Positions 26,700 through 33,766 are shown, numbered from the stretch's first letter. The stretch is DNA of 34,693 nt from Microcoleus sp. CAWBG506 (GCA_020883125.1 JAHREW010000008.1:1-34693); one strand, 5' to 3'. The notes: generated by a model from the sequence alone, not told the origin. Made by a program: numbers and translations.

Positions 26700-27677
26700 A
26701 TGACTTTATTGATTTTAGGTGCCACCGGCACACTCGGCCGCCAAATAGCCCGCCGTGCCCTAGACGAGGGCTACCAGGTGCGTTGCCTAGTAAGAAGTTA
26801 CAGAAAAGCTGCATTTTTGAAAGAATGGGGTGCCGAACTCGTACCCGGAAATCTTTGCCAGCCAGATAGCCTGACTTCAGCGCTATCCGGGGTAACAGCT
26901 ATCATCGATGCAGCCACAGCTAGCGCTGCCGATTCTGTAAGCATCAAAAGAGTAGACTGGGACGGAAAAGTATCGCTGATTCAAGCAGCAGTAGCAGCAG
27001 GAGTCAAGCGTTACATCTTCTTTTCGTTTCTCGACGCCGAGAAATATCCCCAAGTCCCGTTATTGGAAATTAAGCGCTGTACGGAGCTATTTTTAGCAGA
27101 GTCCGGTCTGGATTACACCATCTTGAGGCCCTGTGGATTTTTGCAAGGACTGCTGAGCCTCTATGCAATGCCAATTTTGGATAGTCAGGGAGTTTGGTTG
27201 CCCAATAAGCCGTCAGCCCTTGCCTACATGAACACTCAGGATGTGGCTAAATTTGCTGTTCGGGCTCTTGGAGTGCCCGAAACTGAGAAAAAAAGCTTTC
27301 CGATGGTGGGCCCTCGCGCTTGGGATGCCGAAGAAATTGTCCGCTTATGCGAACGACTATCTGGCAAAGAAGCCAAAATCACCCGTACCCCAGATGCCTT
27401 GTTGAAGGCTACTCGTCAATTTGCTAGCTTCTTTCAGTGGAGTTGGAATGTAGCTGACAGGTTAGCTTTTTCAGAAGTTTTGGCGGCCGGAAAACCCTTG
27501 AAAGCTCCGATGGATGAAGTTTATAGCGTCTTCGGAATAGACCCCAAAGAGACTACTACTTTGGAATCTTATCTCGAAGAATACTTTAGTCTGATTACCA
27601 AGAAGCTCAAAGAAATAGAGTACGAGCAGCTTAAAACGAAAAAACGGGGTAAACAAAAAATGCCTTTTACGTTTTAA
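26700..27677 (+). CDS. ycf39: Photosystem II assembly factor Ycf39 (atypical SDR, NmrA-like)
   Basis: A 325-residue NAD(P)-binding protein of the atypical short-chain dehydrogenase family, close to Ycf39 of Synechocystis and plant HCF244, which join a high-light-inducible protein to guide chlorophyll delivery during photosystem II reaction-centre (D1) assembly. The Rossmann motif GATGTLGRQIARRAL (8-22), KAAFLKEWGAELVPGNLCQP, VTAIIDAAT, VDWDGKVSLIQAA and EIKRCTELFLAESGLDYTILRPCGFLQG are all characteristic. A lysine-rich tail ends the protein. In Synechocystis, ycf39 (slr0399) sits next to a NAD kinase gene (slr0400), and the same pairing is seen here. The start is the ATG at 26700, directly before MTLLILGATG. 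Confidence 0.94.
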   Translation: MTLLILGATGTLGRQIARRALDEGYQVRCLVRSYRKAAFLKEWGAELVPGNLCQPDSLTSALSGVTAIIDAATASAADSVSIKRVDWDGKVSLIQAAVAAGVKRYIFFSFLDAEKYPQVPLLEIKRCTELFLAESGLDYTILRPCGFLQGLLSLYAMPILDSQGVWLPNKPSALAYMNTQDVAKFAVRALGVPETEKKSFPMVGPRAWDAEEIVRLCERLSGKEAKITRTPDALLKATRQFASFFQWSWNVADRLAFSEVLAAGKPLKAPMDEVYSVFGIDPKETTTLESYLEEYFSLITKKLKEIEYEQLKTKKRGKQKMPFTF

Positions 27678-27737
27678 TCGGCCCATCGTCCATTCCTCTG
27701 ACTCAAATTGCTTAGTCCGGGGATGAAATGTCGGTAA

Positions 27738-27764
27738 TTTGTGGCGGTTCGATGCCGCCACAAA
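27738..27764. terminator. Strong hairpin after ycf39
   Basis: TTTGTGGCGG (27738-27747) pairs fully with CCGCCACAAA (27755-27764) over a seven-base loop. It is about 60 bases after the ycf39 stop. No T run follows, so it may be a repeat rather than a terminator. Confidence 0.45.
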
Positions 27765-27795
27765 CTGCAAAATCTAATTATTAAATAAAAATTTC

Positions 27796-27918
27796 ATGAC
27801 GGTAACAAGACAGGCCATATTAAAACTGTTTCCCACCAGAACTTTGGAACTCTCCAATTTATTATATAAAGATAAAGATGACGTAGTTTCTATCCTCGAT
27901 GATAGTAGGGCGGGGTAG
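27796..27918 (+). CDS. Possible 40-residue small ORF upstream of the second nadK
   Basis: ATG 27796 opens a frame MTVTRQAILKLFPTRTLELS...DDSRAG that ends six bases before the GTG of nadK. I do not recognise the product. The composition is plausible for coding, and the position would suit a leader peptide or a translationally coupled small gene, but a chance frame cannot be excluded. Confidence 0.2.
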   Translation: MTVTRQAILKLFPTRTLELSNLLYKDKDDVVSILDDSRAG

Positions 27919-27924
27919 TCGATC

Positions 27925-28842
27925 GTGCCGAAAGCTGGGATTATATATAACGATGTTAAACCTGTATCTTGTCGCATCGCCCAAGAGTTGAAAGAACGAC
28001 TGACGGCGATCGGCTGGGATGTCTGCGCGGTTTCCGGTTCTGGGGGAATTCTGGGCTATTCTAGTCCCGATCGCCCCATGTGTCATACTCCGATCGACCA
28101 ACTTGTCCCCCCCGGTTTTGACAGCGACATGGAGTTTGCAGTGGTTTTGGGTGGCGACGGTACGGTACTGTCGGCATTTCGCCAAGTTGCTCCCATCGGA
28201 GTGCCACTGCTGACTGTCAATACCGGTCACATGGGTTTTTTGACCGAAACTTACATTAACTTGCTGCCACAAGCCTTAGAGAAGGTGCTGGCTGGAGAAT
28301 ACGAAATCGAAGAAAGGTCAATGCTAGCAGTACGGTTGTTTCGCGACAATGACTGCCTCTGGGAAGCACTGTGTTTGAATGAAATGGTGCTGCACCGGGA
28401 ACCGCTGACTTGTATGTGTCATTTTGAAGTGGCGATCGGGCAACACGCTTCTGTGGACATTGCCGCCGATGGAGTAATCATCTCCACTCCCACAGGATCG
28501 ACAGCCTACGCCCTATCTGCTGGCGGCCCAGTGATTATTCCGGGAGTACCCGTGTTGCAATTGCTACCTATTTGCCCGCATTCCATGGCGTCACGAGCTT
28601 TGGTGTTTTCCAACACAGAACCGGTGAAGATTTTGCCAGCAAGTCCTAACCGTCTAGTTATGGTGGTAGACGGGAACGGCGGATGTTATGTTCTACCGGA
28701 GGATTGGGTGCAAGTAGAGCGTGCTCCCTATCAGGCGCGCTTCGTGAGGGTGCAACCTCCTGAATTTTTCCATGTTTTGCGGGAAAAATTGGGCTGGGGA
28801 TTACCTCATATTGCTAAACCCAGTTCCGTTGAATTGCCATGA
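27925..28842 (+). CDS. nadK: NAD kinase (second copy)
   Basis: Second NAD kinase of the window, 305 residues. It carries [39 protein letters not shown] and [21 protein letters not shown]. It differs clearly from the copy at 19440, in line with cyanobacteria having two distinct NAD kinases that serve different light and redox conditions. The start is a GTG at 27925 (reads [14 protein letters not shown]). It lies downstream of ycf39, as in Synechocystis (slr0399-slr0400), which suggests this is the slr0400 type. A weak small ORF ends six bases before it. Confidence 0.95.
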   Translation: MPKAGIIYNDVKPVSCRIAQELKERLTAIGWDVCAVSGSGGILGYSSPDRPMCHTPIDQLVPPGFDSDMEFAVVLGGDGTVLSAFRQVAPIGVPLLTVNTGHMGFLTETYINLLPQALEKVLAGEYEIEERSMLAVRLFRDNDCLWEALCLNEMVLHREPLTCMCHFEVAIGQHASVDIAADGVIISTPTGSTAYALSAGGPVIIPGVPVLQLLPICPHSMASRALVFSNTEPVKILPASPNRLVMVVDGNGGCYVLPEDWVQVERAPYQARFVRVQPPEFFHVLREKLGWGLPHIAKPSSVELP

Positions 28843-28927
28843 TAGTTGTTGACGATGCGAAGATTTTCGGCTTAACCAGATGGACAAAGCCTTCTTGTTC
28901 AACGTGCCGAATTTAAGTCCTTGACTG

Positions 28928-29157
28928 CTATTGAGTAATGCGAATCGAATCTTGAATTTGCTGAACTTGTTTTTCTGTATCACTGTCGGAGTAAAGAGTC
29001 ATTAGCATAATTGTTTCTTTTTTCCCTGTAGCAACATAAGTGACAATGCCTGCGGGAAACCCGTCGTCATAGAATTCATACAAGCGCACTGCTTTTTTAC
29101 CGTTAATGGTTAGACGTTCGGTCTTAATCGTAGCGTGGGTAAATAGCCAACTTCCAT
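28928..29157 (-). pseudogene. 5'-truncated hypothetical gene, cut at an inverted-repeat element
   Basis: The frame reads DGSWLFTHATIKTERLTING, then KKAVRLYEFYDDGFPAGIVT and ends DTEKQVQQIQDSIRITQ-stop at 28928. It has coding character and a natural stop codon, but upstream it runs directly into the inverted repeat at 29158 and meets a stop within it. No start codon or N-terminus remains. I do not recognise the family. The C-terminal shape (beta-rich, VTYVA, final amphipathic helix) resembles small secreted or lipid-anchored proteins. The likely history is insertion of the element followed by loss of the 5' part. Confidence 0.5.
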
Positions 29158-29325
29158 CAATACTTCGGACAGTTTTTTAAAGCCCCTGTAAGCTTTACAG
29201 GGCAAGCCATTTTTAACGCATTTTTTGAAAGTTAGGGCTAGACTTAACTGTCAAAAAATAGTCCACAACTAAGCCCGCCTGGGTTTGGGGTACTCGATTA
29301 GCCCCTAAAACTGTCCGAAGTATTG
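29158..29325. mobile_element. 168-bp inverted-repeat (MITE-like) element
   Basis: The ends are perfect 19-bp inverted repeats, CAATACTTCGGACAGTTTT (29158-29176) and its complement (29307-29325). Inside are a smaller hairpin CCCTGTAA/TTACAGGG and no coding potential. I see no clear target duplication. The left end abuts the truncated gene at 28928-29157. Confidence 0.75.
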
Positions 29326-29666
29326 GTAGATAAAAACCCGGTTTCTTTGGCTAGATGTATAACTCCTGTTAGTTAAACTGGAGTACAATCTTTAACTGCA
29401 TCACTCTTGACGAATTCTTGATAAACCGATTCATCACCAAAACAGTCGATCGCAATCTGAGCTTTTGGCATTACCATCAACAGAGATTGTACAGTGGAGA
29501 AATTAGATTATCCCGAATTGGTGCAGCAAATCCTGACAACTCGCACCGAAAATCGATCGCCCAACGATACAGAAACTCACTTAATATTTGACCGAGAGCG
29601 CGATCGGTATCAAGTATTGCACATCGGCTGGCAAGATATGACACGAGTATTCGGCTGCCTCATCTA

Positions 29667-29790
29667 TAGCAACTGCCAAGGCGATTAGGGCAGATTTTGT
29701 AGGGGCGGGTTCACCGATATCTTTCATCGGTATAGACAAATTCTATAAACCCGCCCCCACCCCACGACTTAACCACCCTGGCGGTTGCTA
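29667..29790. mobile_element. 124-bp MITE-like element inserted in xisI, with TA target duplication
   Basis: The ends are TAGCAACTGCCAAGG (29667-29681) and the complement of TAGCAACCGCCAGGG (29776-29790), 13 of 15 matching. TA is duplicated on both sides (29665-29666, 29791-29792), as expected of IS630/Tc1-mariner-type transposition. The interior is copy C of the GTAGGGGCGGGTT hairpin (29699-29760). It encodes no protein, so it must have been moved by a transposase made elsewhere. Confidence 0.88.
29699..29760. repeat. GTAGGGGCGGGTT hairpin family, copy C
   Basis: GTAGGGGCGGGTTCACCGAT is mirrored by AAACCCGCCCCCAC, with an inner ACCGAT/ATCGGT stem. It lies wholly inside the element that interrupts xisI. 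Confidence 0.85.
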
Positions 29791-30035
29791 TACATCGAAA
29801 TCAAAGATGGTAAAATTTGGATTGAGCGCGACGGTACAGAAATCGGAGTAGCGAATGAATTAGTAGAAGCGGGAGTACCCAAGACAGATATTGTTTTGGC
29901 ATTTTACGCCCCCTACAGACGGCCATATACCGAGTTTGCGGTTGGCTAAAGGTGTGCATCGGCGATCATAGGCACACTCCCAACCCCCGCTGATTTTACC
30001 TAAAATAGAAATAACCCACACTCATCACATCAGTC

Positions 30036-30305
30036 ATGCAAAGTTACACCCTAGCAGAAGCCTGCAATCCACAGGGGACAGTCTTTAACCGAGCGGCTGT
30101 CGAGCCTGTTTTACTCACCGACAAATCGCAGCCCAGCCATGTAATTATGTCCGCTGAAGCCTATCAGCGCTTGATTGAGCGACTGATAGAATTAGAAGAT
30201 ATACTATTAGGTTCATCAGCAAAATCCGCCTTGAGTCAGTCTCAAATGGTGGGCGCGGAAACCTTTGTAGAAACACTAAAACAACTGGCAAATGGCGAAA
30301 CTTGA
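30036..30305 (+). CDS. Phd/YefM-type antitoxin
   Basis: An 89-residue type II antitoxin. The N-terminal half has the family pattern EACNPQGTVFNRAAVEPVLLTDKSQPSHVIMSAEAYQRLIERLIELED, which forms the DNA-binding dimer domain; the C-terminal tail would neutralise the toxin. Such antitoxins normally repress their own operon together with the toxin. The start ATG at 30036 lies about 90 bases after the broken xisI. A second frame starts at 30292, overlapping by 14 bases, where the toxin gene is expected, but only a stub of it remains (30292-30426). The antitoxin may thus be an orphan. Confidence 0.85.
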   Translation: MQSYTLAEACNPQGTVFNRAAVEPVLLTDKSQPSHVIMSAEAYQRLIERLIELEDILLGSSAKSALSQSQMVGAETFVETLKQLANGET

Positions 30306-30426
30306 TGGTTTACAAACAGTTCTCGACTTTCTCAAGGGTTTGCAACCTAAAATAGCGACAATATTTAATCGCAAAACACTTTATTTCACAGCACCTAAAA
30401 CTCGCACAGGGGTTATACCAATTTAA
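30292..30426 (+). pseudogene. Truncated toxin stub (RelE/ParE-like) after the Phd antitoxin
   Basis: ATG 30292 overlaps the antitoxin stop, the usual toxin-antitoxin arrangement. The frame reads MAKLDGLQTVLDFLKGLQPK and IAT, which resembles the first helix of RelE-type toxins (FL..L..KI...I). After about residue 22 the sequence enters a 60-base repeat (30356-30415) that recurs at 30793-30852, so the tail IFNRKTLYFTAPKTRTGVIPI is not toxin. The 44-residue product would lack the catalytic fold. The toxin identity rests on few residues. Confidence 0.5.
30356..30415. repeat. 60-bp direct repeat, left copy
   Basis: It matches 30793-30852 at 55 of 60 positions. The two copies bracket 377 bases of repeat-rich non-coding DNA. 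The left copy begins where the toxin frame loses similarity to its family. Confidence 0.85.
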
Positions 30427-30484
30427 AAAAATATTGCTACAAAAAATAAATTAGAGGTCTTTGCGTGTAGGGACACTCAAGCGC

Positions 30485-30687
30485 GCCCATAGGTGTCAAC
30501 AATCGCCTGAAACCCTTGGTATCTCTCGCTTTTACCTAAGTCTAGATCCCCCTAAATCCCCCTTAAGAAGGGGGACTTTGATCGGACTCCTGTCCCCCCC
30601 TTCTTAAGGGGGGCTAGGGGGGATCTGGCCTTAATAGTCAAACAGCAGTCTCTGGCTGGGTTTGACCTTAAGTTGACACCTATGGGC
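30485..30687. mobile_element. 203-bp inverted-repeat (MITE-like) element
   Basis: Perfect 16-bp terminal inverted repeats GCCCATAGGTGTCAAC (30485-30500) and GTTGACACCTATGGGC (30672-30687). Inside are two C/G-run hairpins (about 30548-30577 and 30594-30627) and no coding potential. The right half is related to 9245-9325. Confidence 0.75.
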
Positions 30688-30792
30688 ACTGCCGTATCCG
30701 GGGATTTACGATCGTGACAGTCTGTATTTGTAGGGTGCGTCGCCATCAATAATCCCCAAAAAAGAGCGAAAATCTCATAGCGACGCACCAAA

Positions 30793-30852
30793 CGACAATA
30801 TTTAATCGCAAAACTCTCCATTTCACAGCACCTAAAAATCGCACAGAGGTTA
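30793..30852. repeat. 60-bp direct repeat, right copy
   Basis: It matches 30356-30415 with five substitutions. Neither copy has recognisable coding function. Confidence 0.85.
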
Positions 30853-30863
30853 CTCACGGCTAG

Positions 30864-30970
30864 TCAGAAACCGGGTTTCTGAGGTATTGACGTGGGGCGA
30901 GAAACCCGGTTTCTCCAAATTTTTGCGACAAGTAACGAGAAATATCCAAACAAACCGGGTTTCTGAGGTC
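30864..30970. repeat. Cluster of AGAAACCGGGTTTCT repeats
   Basis: AGAAACCGGGTTTCTGA (from 30865), GAGAAACCCGGTTTCTC (30900-30916) and AACCGGGTTTCTGAGGTC (30954-30971). Each is close to a palindrome around AACCCGG or AACCGGG. The motif recurs at 29331 and 33702-33766. Confidence 0.7.
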
Positions 30971-31042
30971 AGCGCCTACACAAAAATTCCCCCATCTCAG
31001 CTATAATCAAAACCACCATCTCCACACCCTCAAACAGCCACG

Positions 31043-32392
31043 ATGAGACACTGGCCCCCCGGACAACAACTGCACAACGGCAAATACATCATCGAAGAAA
31101 TCCTCGGCGGCGGCGGATTCGGTGTCACCTACCGCGCTCAAAATAGCAAAGAAGGTAAAGTAGTTGCGATCAAAACCCTAAATGCTATTTCTCAAGGTAA
31201 GCCAAACTTTCGCGAATTGCAAACCAAATTTGTCAACGAGGCTTTGTCTTTAGCAAGGTGCAGTCATCCCCACGTTGTCCAAGTTTATGAAGTATTTCCA
31301 GAAATGGCTGGAGATATTGAATTGTGGTGCATGGTGATGGAATTAATCGACGGGATTGACTTAGCTGAACATCTGGAAGATAACGGCATTTTGTCGGAAG
31401 CGAAAGCTTTGCCAATTATTCAGCAAGTGGGAGACGCGCTGACTTTTGTTCACAAGCAAAACTTGACTCACCTCGATGTTAAGCCCCAAAATATTATGCT
31501 CAGAAAGCGGGGGTTATCAGCAGTTTTGATTGATTTTGGTTTGGCGCGACAGGTGACGACACCGGGGAAATTGAGGACTAATAGCAATTCCGGGACTGAG
31601 TGTTACGCACCCCTCGAACTGTTGGAAAAACGTGCGGAACTTGGTTCATATACTGATGTTTATTCCCTGGCGGCGACGCTTTATGTAATGTTGACTGGTG
31701 AGTTGCCGTTTCCGTCGCAATTTAGGAAGCAAAATATTCCTCTGACTCCGCCGAAACAGCACAATGATAAGATTAGCGACAGGGTGAATGCGGCGATTAT
31801 CAAAGGGATGGAGTTGGAACCGAAAAATCGCCCGCAGTCGGTGCAGGAATGGTTGGATTTGCTGATACCAAAACCAGTGGCTGCTGAGACTACGCGGGTG
31901 GTTTCAGCCGTGGGGATGGATTATATAAACTTGCGGAATTTATTGGCGGCGAAAAAGTGGAAAGAAGCGGATGAGGAAACGGCGAGAGTGATGTGTAAGG
32001 TGGCGGGTAGGGAGGAAAAAGGATGGCTGGATGTAGAACATATTGATAATGTTCCCTGCGAGGACTTGCGAACCATTGACCAACTTTGGGTAAAATACAG
32101 CAATGGACGCTTCGGTTTTTCGGTGCAGAAGCGCATCTATCAAAGTCTGGGGGGAACCAGGGAATTTGATAGAAAAGTATGGGATAAGTTTGGCGATCGG
32201 GTAGGCTGGAGAAAAAATAACCAATGGCTGCACTACTACGAACACAAAGACCTCACTTTTTCAGAGAAAGCACCAGAAGCTCACTTCCCTGGAGGGTTTA
32301 TATTGGGAGGGGGGTGGGTGTTGGGTAAAGATGTTGGTAGCTGGGTGCTGTTCTCTCCTCTCGCGTCGAGACTTGTAGTCTGTAACATCTAA
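31043..32392 (+). CDS. Serine/threonine protein kinase fused to a GUN4 domain
   Basis: A 449-residue protein. Residues 1-275 form a Hanks-type kinase: Gly loop GGGGFG (22-27), Lys44 in VVAIKTL, Glu66 in the C helix, catalytic loop HLDVKPQN (143-150, Asp145), DFG (164-166) and an APE-like APLE (189-192). The usual HRD arginine is Leu144, so it is a non-RD kinase, which often does not need activation-loop phosphorylation. Residues 291-449 are a GUN4 domain (DYINLRNLLAAKKWKEADEE, DQLWVKYSNGRFGFSVQKRIY, ending LASRLVVCNI), the fold that binds porphyrins and stimulates Mg-chelatase in true GUN4. The fusion suggests that a tetrapyrrole or related ligand controls signalling, but this is inferred. 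No membrane segment is seen. It stands alone, 38 bases before xisH. Confidence 0.95.
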   Translation: MRHWPPGQQLHNGKYIIEEILGGGGFGVTYRAQNSKEGKVVAIKTLNAISQGKPNFRELQTKFVNEALSLARCSHPHVVQVYEVFPEMAGDIELWCMVMELIDGIDLAEHLEDNGILSEAKALPIIQQVGDALTFVHKQNLTHLDVKPQNIMLRKRGLSAVLIDFGLARQVTTPGKLRTNSNSGTECYAPLELLEKRAELGSYTDVYSLAATLYVMLTGELPFPSQFRKQNIPLTPPKQHNDKISDRVNAAIIKGMELEPKNRPQSVQEWLDLLIPKPVAAETTRVVSAVGMDYINLRNLLAAKKWKEADEETARVMCKVAGREEKGWLDVEHIDNVPCEDLRTIDQLWVKYSNGRFGFSVQKRIYQSLGGTREFDRKVWDKFGDRVGWRKNNQWLHYYEHKDLTFSEKAPEAHFPGGFILGGGWVLGKDVGSWVLFSPLASRLVVCNI

Positions 32393-32429
32393 GCGTTTCA
32401 GGGTTTCAAAAAGATTTATAATAAAGGCT

Positions 32430-32846
32430 ATGCCCAAGCTAGACATCATTCACTACTCTGTCAAAAATGCACTCATCAAAGACGGCTGGATAATTACTGA
32501 CGATCCCTATGTAATTCAATATCGCAGAACAACGCTGTACGCCGATTTCGGTGCCCAACAACCTATTGCTGCTGAACGGCCGGGACAGAAACTTGTAGTT
32601 GAAGTGAAAAGCTTTATCGGTGCCTCAAAAATCTAAGATTTAAAAGAAGCTCTCGGTCAGTATGACATTTATCGTTACCTTTTAGAAGAAACAGCGCCCG
32701 ATCGCAAACTTTACGTGGCTATTAGTAGCATAGCATATAAAACTTTCTTCACTCAAGATGCGATTCAATTAATTGTCAACAGACATCAACTTCCCCTAAT
32801 AGTTGTCAATACAGAAGTAGAGGAAATAGTACAATGGATAAACTAA
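32430..32846 (+). pseudogene. xisH: xisH with an internal stop codon
   Basis: XisH-family protein, 138 codons, starting MPKLDIIHYSVKNALIKDGW. Codon 69 is TAA (32634-32636) in GASKI-stop-DLKEALGQYDIYRYLLEE; the family has a serine here (SEISDLE), so a single C-to-A change in TCA explains it. The remainder is undamaged up to VEEIVQWIN and the stop at 32844-32846, which overlaps the xisI start by 13 bases. The N-terminal part has Asp39, Glu58 and Lys60 (YADFG...VEVKSF), the spacing of a PD-(D/E)XK nuclease core. In Anabaena, XisH and XisI are needed with the recombinase XisF for fdxN element excision, but such pairs are widespread in cyanobacteria without that element. No recombinase or element junction is seen here. 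The truncated 68-residue product keeps the putative active site but lacks the C-terminal half. Confidence 0.9.
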
Positions 32847-33178
32847 CCGAGTATCCCAAATTAATCGATCGCATTTTAACCGAATATATAAAATTGTGTA
32901 ATCGCCGTCCCCAACCAGACATGGAAACCTTCTTAATTACCGATGCACAAAACGGTCATTATATGTGGATGAATCTTGGCTGGCAAAAGGGAGAACGCAT
33001 TACCGGGATGACTGTCTACGTTCGGATTCGGGATGGCAAATTCTGGATTGAGGAAGACTGGACAGAAGATGGAATCGCAACAGATTTAGTGCGTGCAGGG
33101 GTTCCTAAAGAAGATATTGTATTGGCATTTCACGAGCCTGGAATGCGGCAGTACACGGATTTTGCAGTAGCTTCCTAG
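32834..33178 (+). CDS. xisI: XisI family protein
   Basis: A 114-residue protein, MDKLTEYPKLIDRILTEYIK..., with the whole XisI fold: DAQNGHYMWMNLGWQKGERI, TVYVRIRDGKFWIEEDWTEDGIATDLVRAGVPKEDIVLAFHEP and the final YTDFAVAS. It overlaps the end of xisH by 13 bases, the normal arrangement, and should be translated by coupling, so the stop in xisH may lower its expression. XisI is thought to pair with XisH. It is the intact relative of the split copy at 29494. Confidence 0.93.
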   Translation: MDKLTEYPKLIDRILTEYIKLCNRRPQPDMETFLITDAQNGHYMWMNLGWQKGERITGMTVYVRIRDGKFWIEEDWTEDGIATDLVRAGVPKEDIVLAFHEPGMRQYTDFAVAS

Positions 33179-33195
33179 CAGTTCGAGGACTTTTC

Positions 33196-33678
33196 ATGAA
33201 AAACCTAACTCAATTAACGCAGCTTGAATTAGTCTTGCTGGAATTAGTAGCCAAAGGTCAAGGAAAATGGAGTTGGTACGAACTAGCGAATGCACTTTCC
33301 CGCCGAGATGTACCGCGAGAACCTGACATGATGGTTGTCTTAAAAAAACTCGCTGCTGATGGTTTGGTAAAACGATATGTAGAAACAAATTCACCTCGCG
33401 ATAGATGGGAATTGACCCCAGTTGGAGCTATTATTATCGGCGATGCAAAAGCAGATAGTCAAAGCAGAATTATACGTTATGCAATTGCGATTCAGAAAGC
33501 AGAAAGCAATTATTCTGCTTATGTTCCAGATTTACCCGGCTGCGTAGCAACAGGTGCAACCATCGAAGAAGTAGAACAGCAAATTAAAGCAGTAATAGTT
33601 TTTTATTTAGAAGAGTTGCGTCAATCTGGTGCATCTATTCCTGAAGCTAGGACTTTCTGTAAATATGTAGAGGTTTAA
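33196..33678 (+). CDS. Winged-helix domain fused to a HicB-type antitoxin domain
   Basis: A 160-residue protein with two parts. Residues 1-78 look like a winged helix (LTQLELVLLELVAKGQGKWSWYELANALSRR...MMVVLKKLAADGLVKRYVETNSPRDRWELTPVGAIII). Residues 90-155 are a HicB domain (IRYAIAIQKAESNYSAYVPDLPGCVATGATIEEVEQQIKAVIVFYLEELRQSGASIPE), the partial RNase H fold that neutralises HicA toxins. HicB antitoxins normally carry a C-terminal ribbon-helix-helix or HTH, so an N-terminal winged helix is unusual. No HicA toxin gene is adjacent. It begins 15 bases after xisI and may be co-transcribed with it. It could be a stand-alone regulator rather than a working antitoxin. Confidence 0.82.
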   Translation: MKNLTQLTQLELVLLELVAKGQGKWSWYELANALSRRDVPREPDMMVVLKKLAADGLVKRYVETNSPRDRWELTPVGAIIIGDAKADSQSRIIRYAIAIQKAESNYSAYVPDLPGCVATGATIEEVEQQIKAVIVFYLEELRQSGASIPEARTFCKYVEV

Positions 33679-33701
33679 TGACATCTGTTCGCTGCAACCA
33701 A

Positions 33702-33766
33702 AGAAACCGGGTTTTTACTGAATCTTGAGGCTGGAAATAAGTATTGTCGTAAAAAACCCGGTTTCT
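33702..33766. repeat. AGAAACCGGGTTTTT inverted repeat
   Basis: AGAAACCGGGTTTTT (33702-33716) and its perfect complement (33752-33766) flank 35 bases. It lies between the HicB-type gene and mazE, and is a member of the family seen at 29331 and 30864-30970. Confidence 0.75.

Larger units (their letters stand above)
28843..29493. other. Intergenic region with gene remnants and an inverted-repeat element
   Basis: Contains a truncated minus-strand gene (28928-29157), a 168-bp inverted-repeat element (29158-29325), a half copy of the AGAAACCGGGTTTTT repeat at 29331-29350, and a 34-residue minus-strand frame (29477-29373, MVMPKAQIAIDCFGDES...) that I cannot assign and that may be another gene remnant. 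Confidence 0.6.
29494..29949 (+). pseudogene. xisI: xisI gene split by a small mobile element
   Basis: XisI-family protein (first described as a factor controlling excision of the fdxN element in Anabaena). The 5' part 29494-29666 encodes MEKLDYPELVQQIL...GWQDMTRVFGCLIY and the 3' part 29793-29949 encodes IEIKDGKIWIERDG...VPKTDIVLAFYAPYRRPYTEFAVG-stop. Between them is a 124-bp inverted-repeat element plus one copy of the duplicated TA. Joining 29666 to 29793 gives TAC for Tyr58 and restores a continuous 109-residue frame, matching the intact copy at 32834 in length and sequence (VYVRIRDGKFWIEEDW; VLAFHEPGMRQYTDFAV). As it stands translation ends after SNCQGD at 29688, so the product would lack its C-terminal half. 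No xisH is seen upstream of this copy. Confidence 0.92.
30427..31042. other. Repeat-rich non-coding region
   Basis: No gene is supported. It holds a 203-bp inverted-repeat element (30485-30687), the right copy of the 60-bp direct repeat (30793-30852), and three AGAAACCGGGTTTCT motifs (30864-30970). The kinase-GUN4 gene begins at its right end. Confidence 0.65.

Noticed and set aside
27738..27764. T-arm of a tRNA (GGCGGTTCGATGCCGCC)
   Set aside because: No acceptor, D or anticodon stems surround it; it is a plain hairpin.
28019..28213. Frames overlapping the second nadK
   Set aside because: Out-of-frame reading of a well-supported gene.
32430..33178. A functional fdxN-type excision system
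   Set aside because: xisH is interrupted, no XisF recombinase, no nif genes and no element junctions are present.
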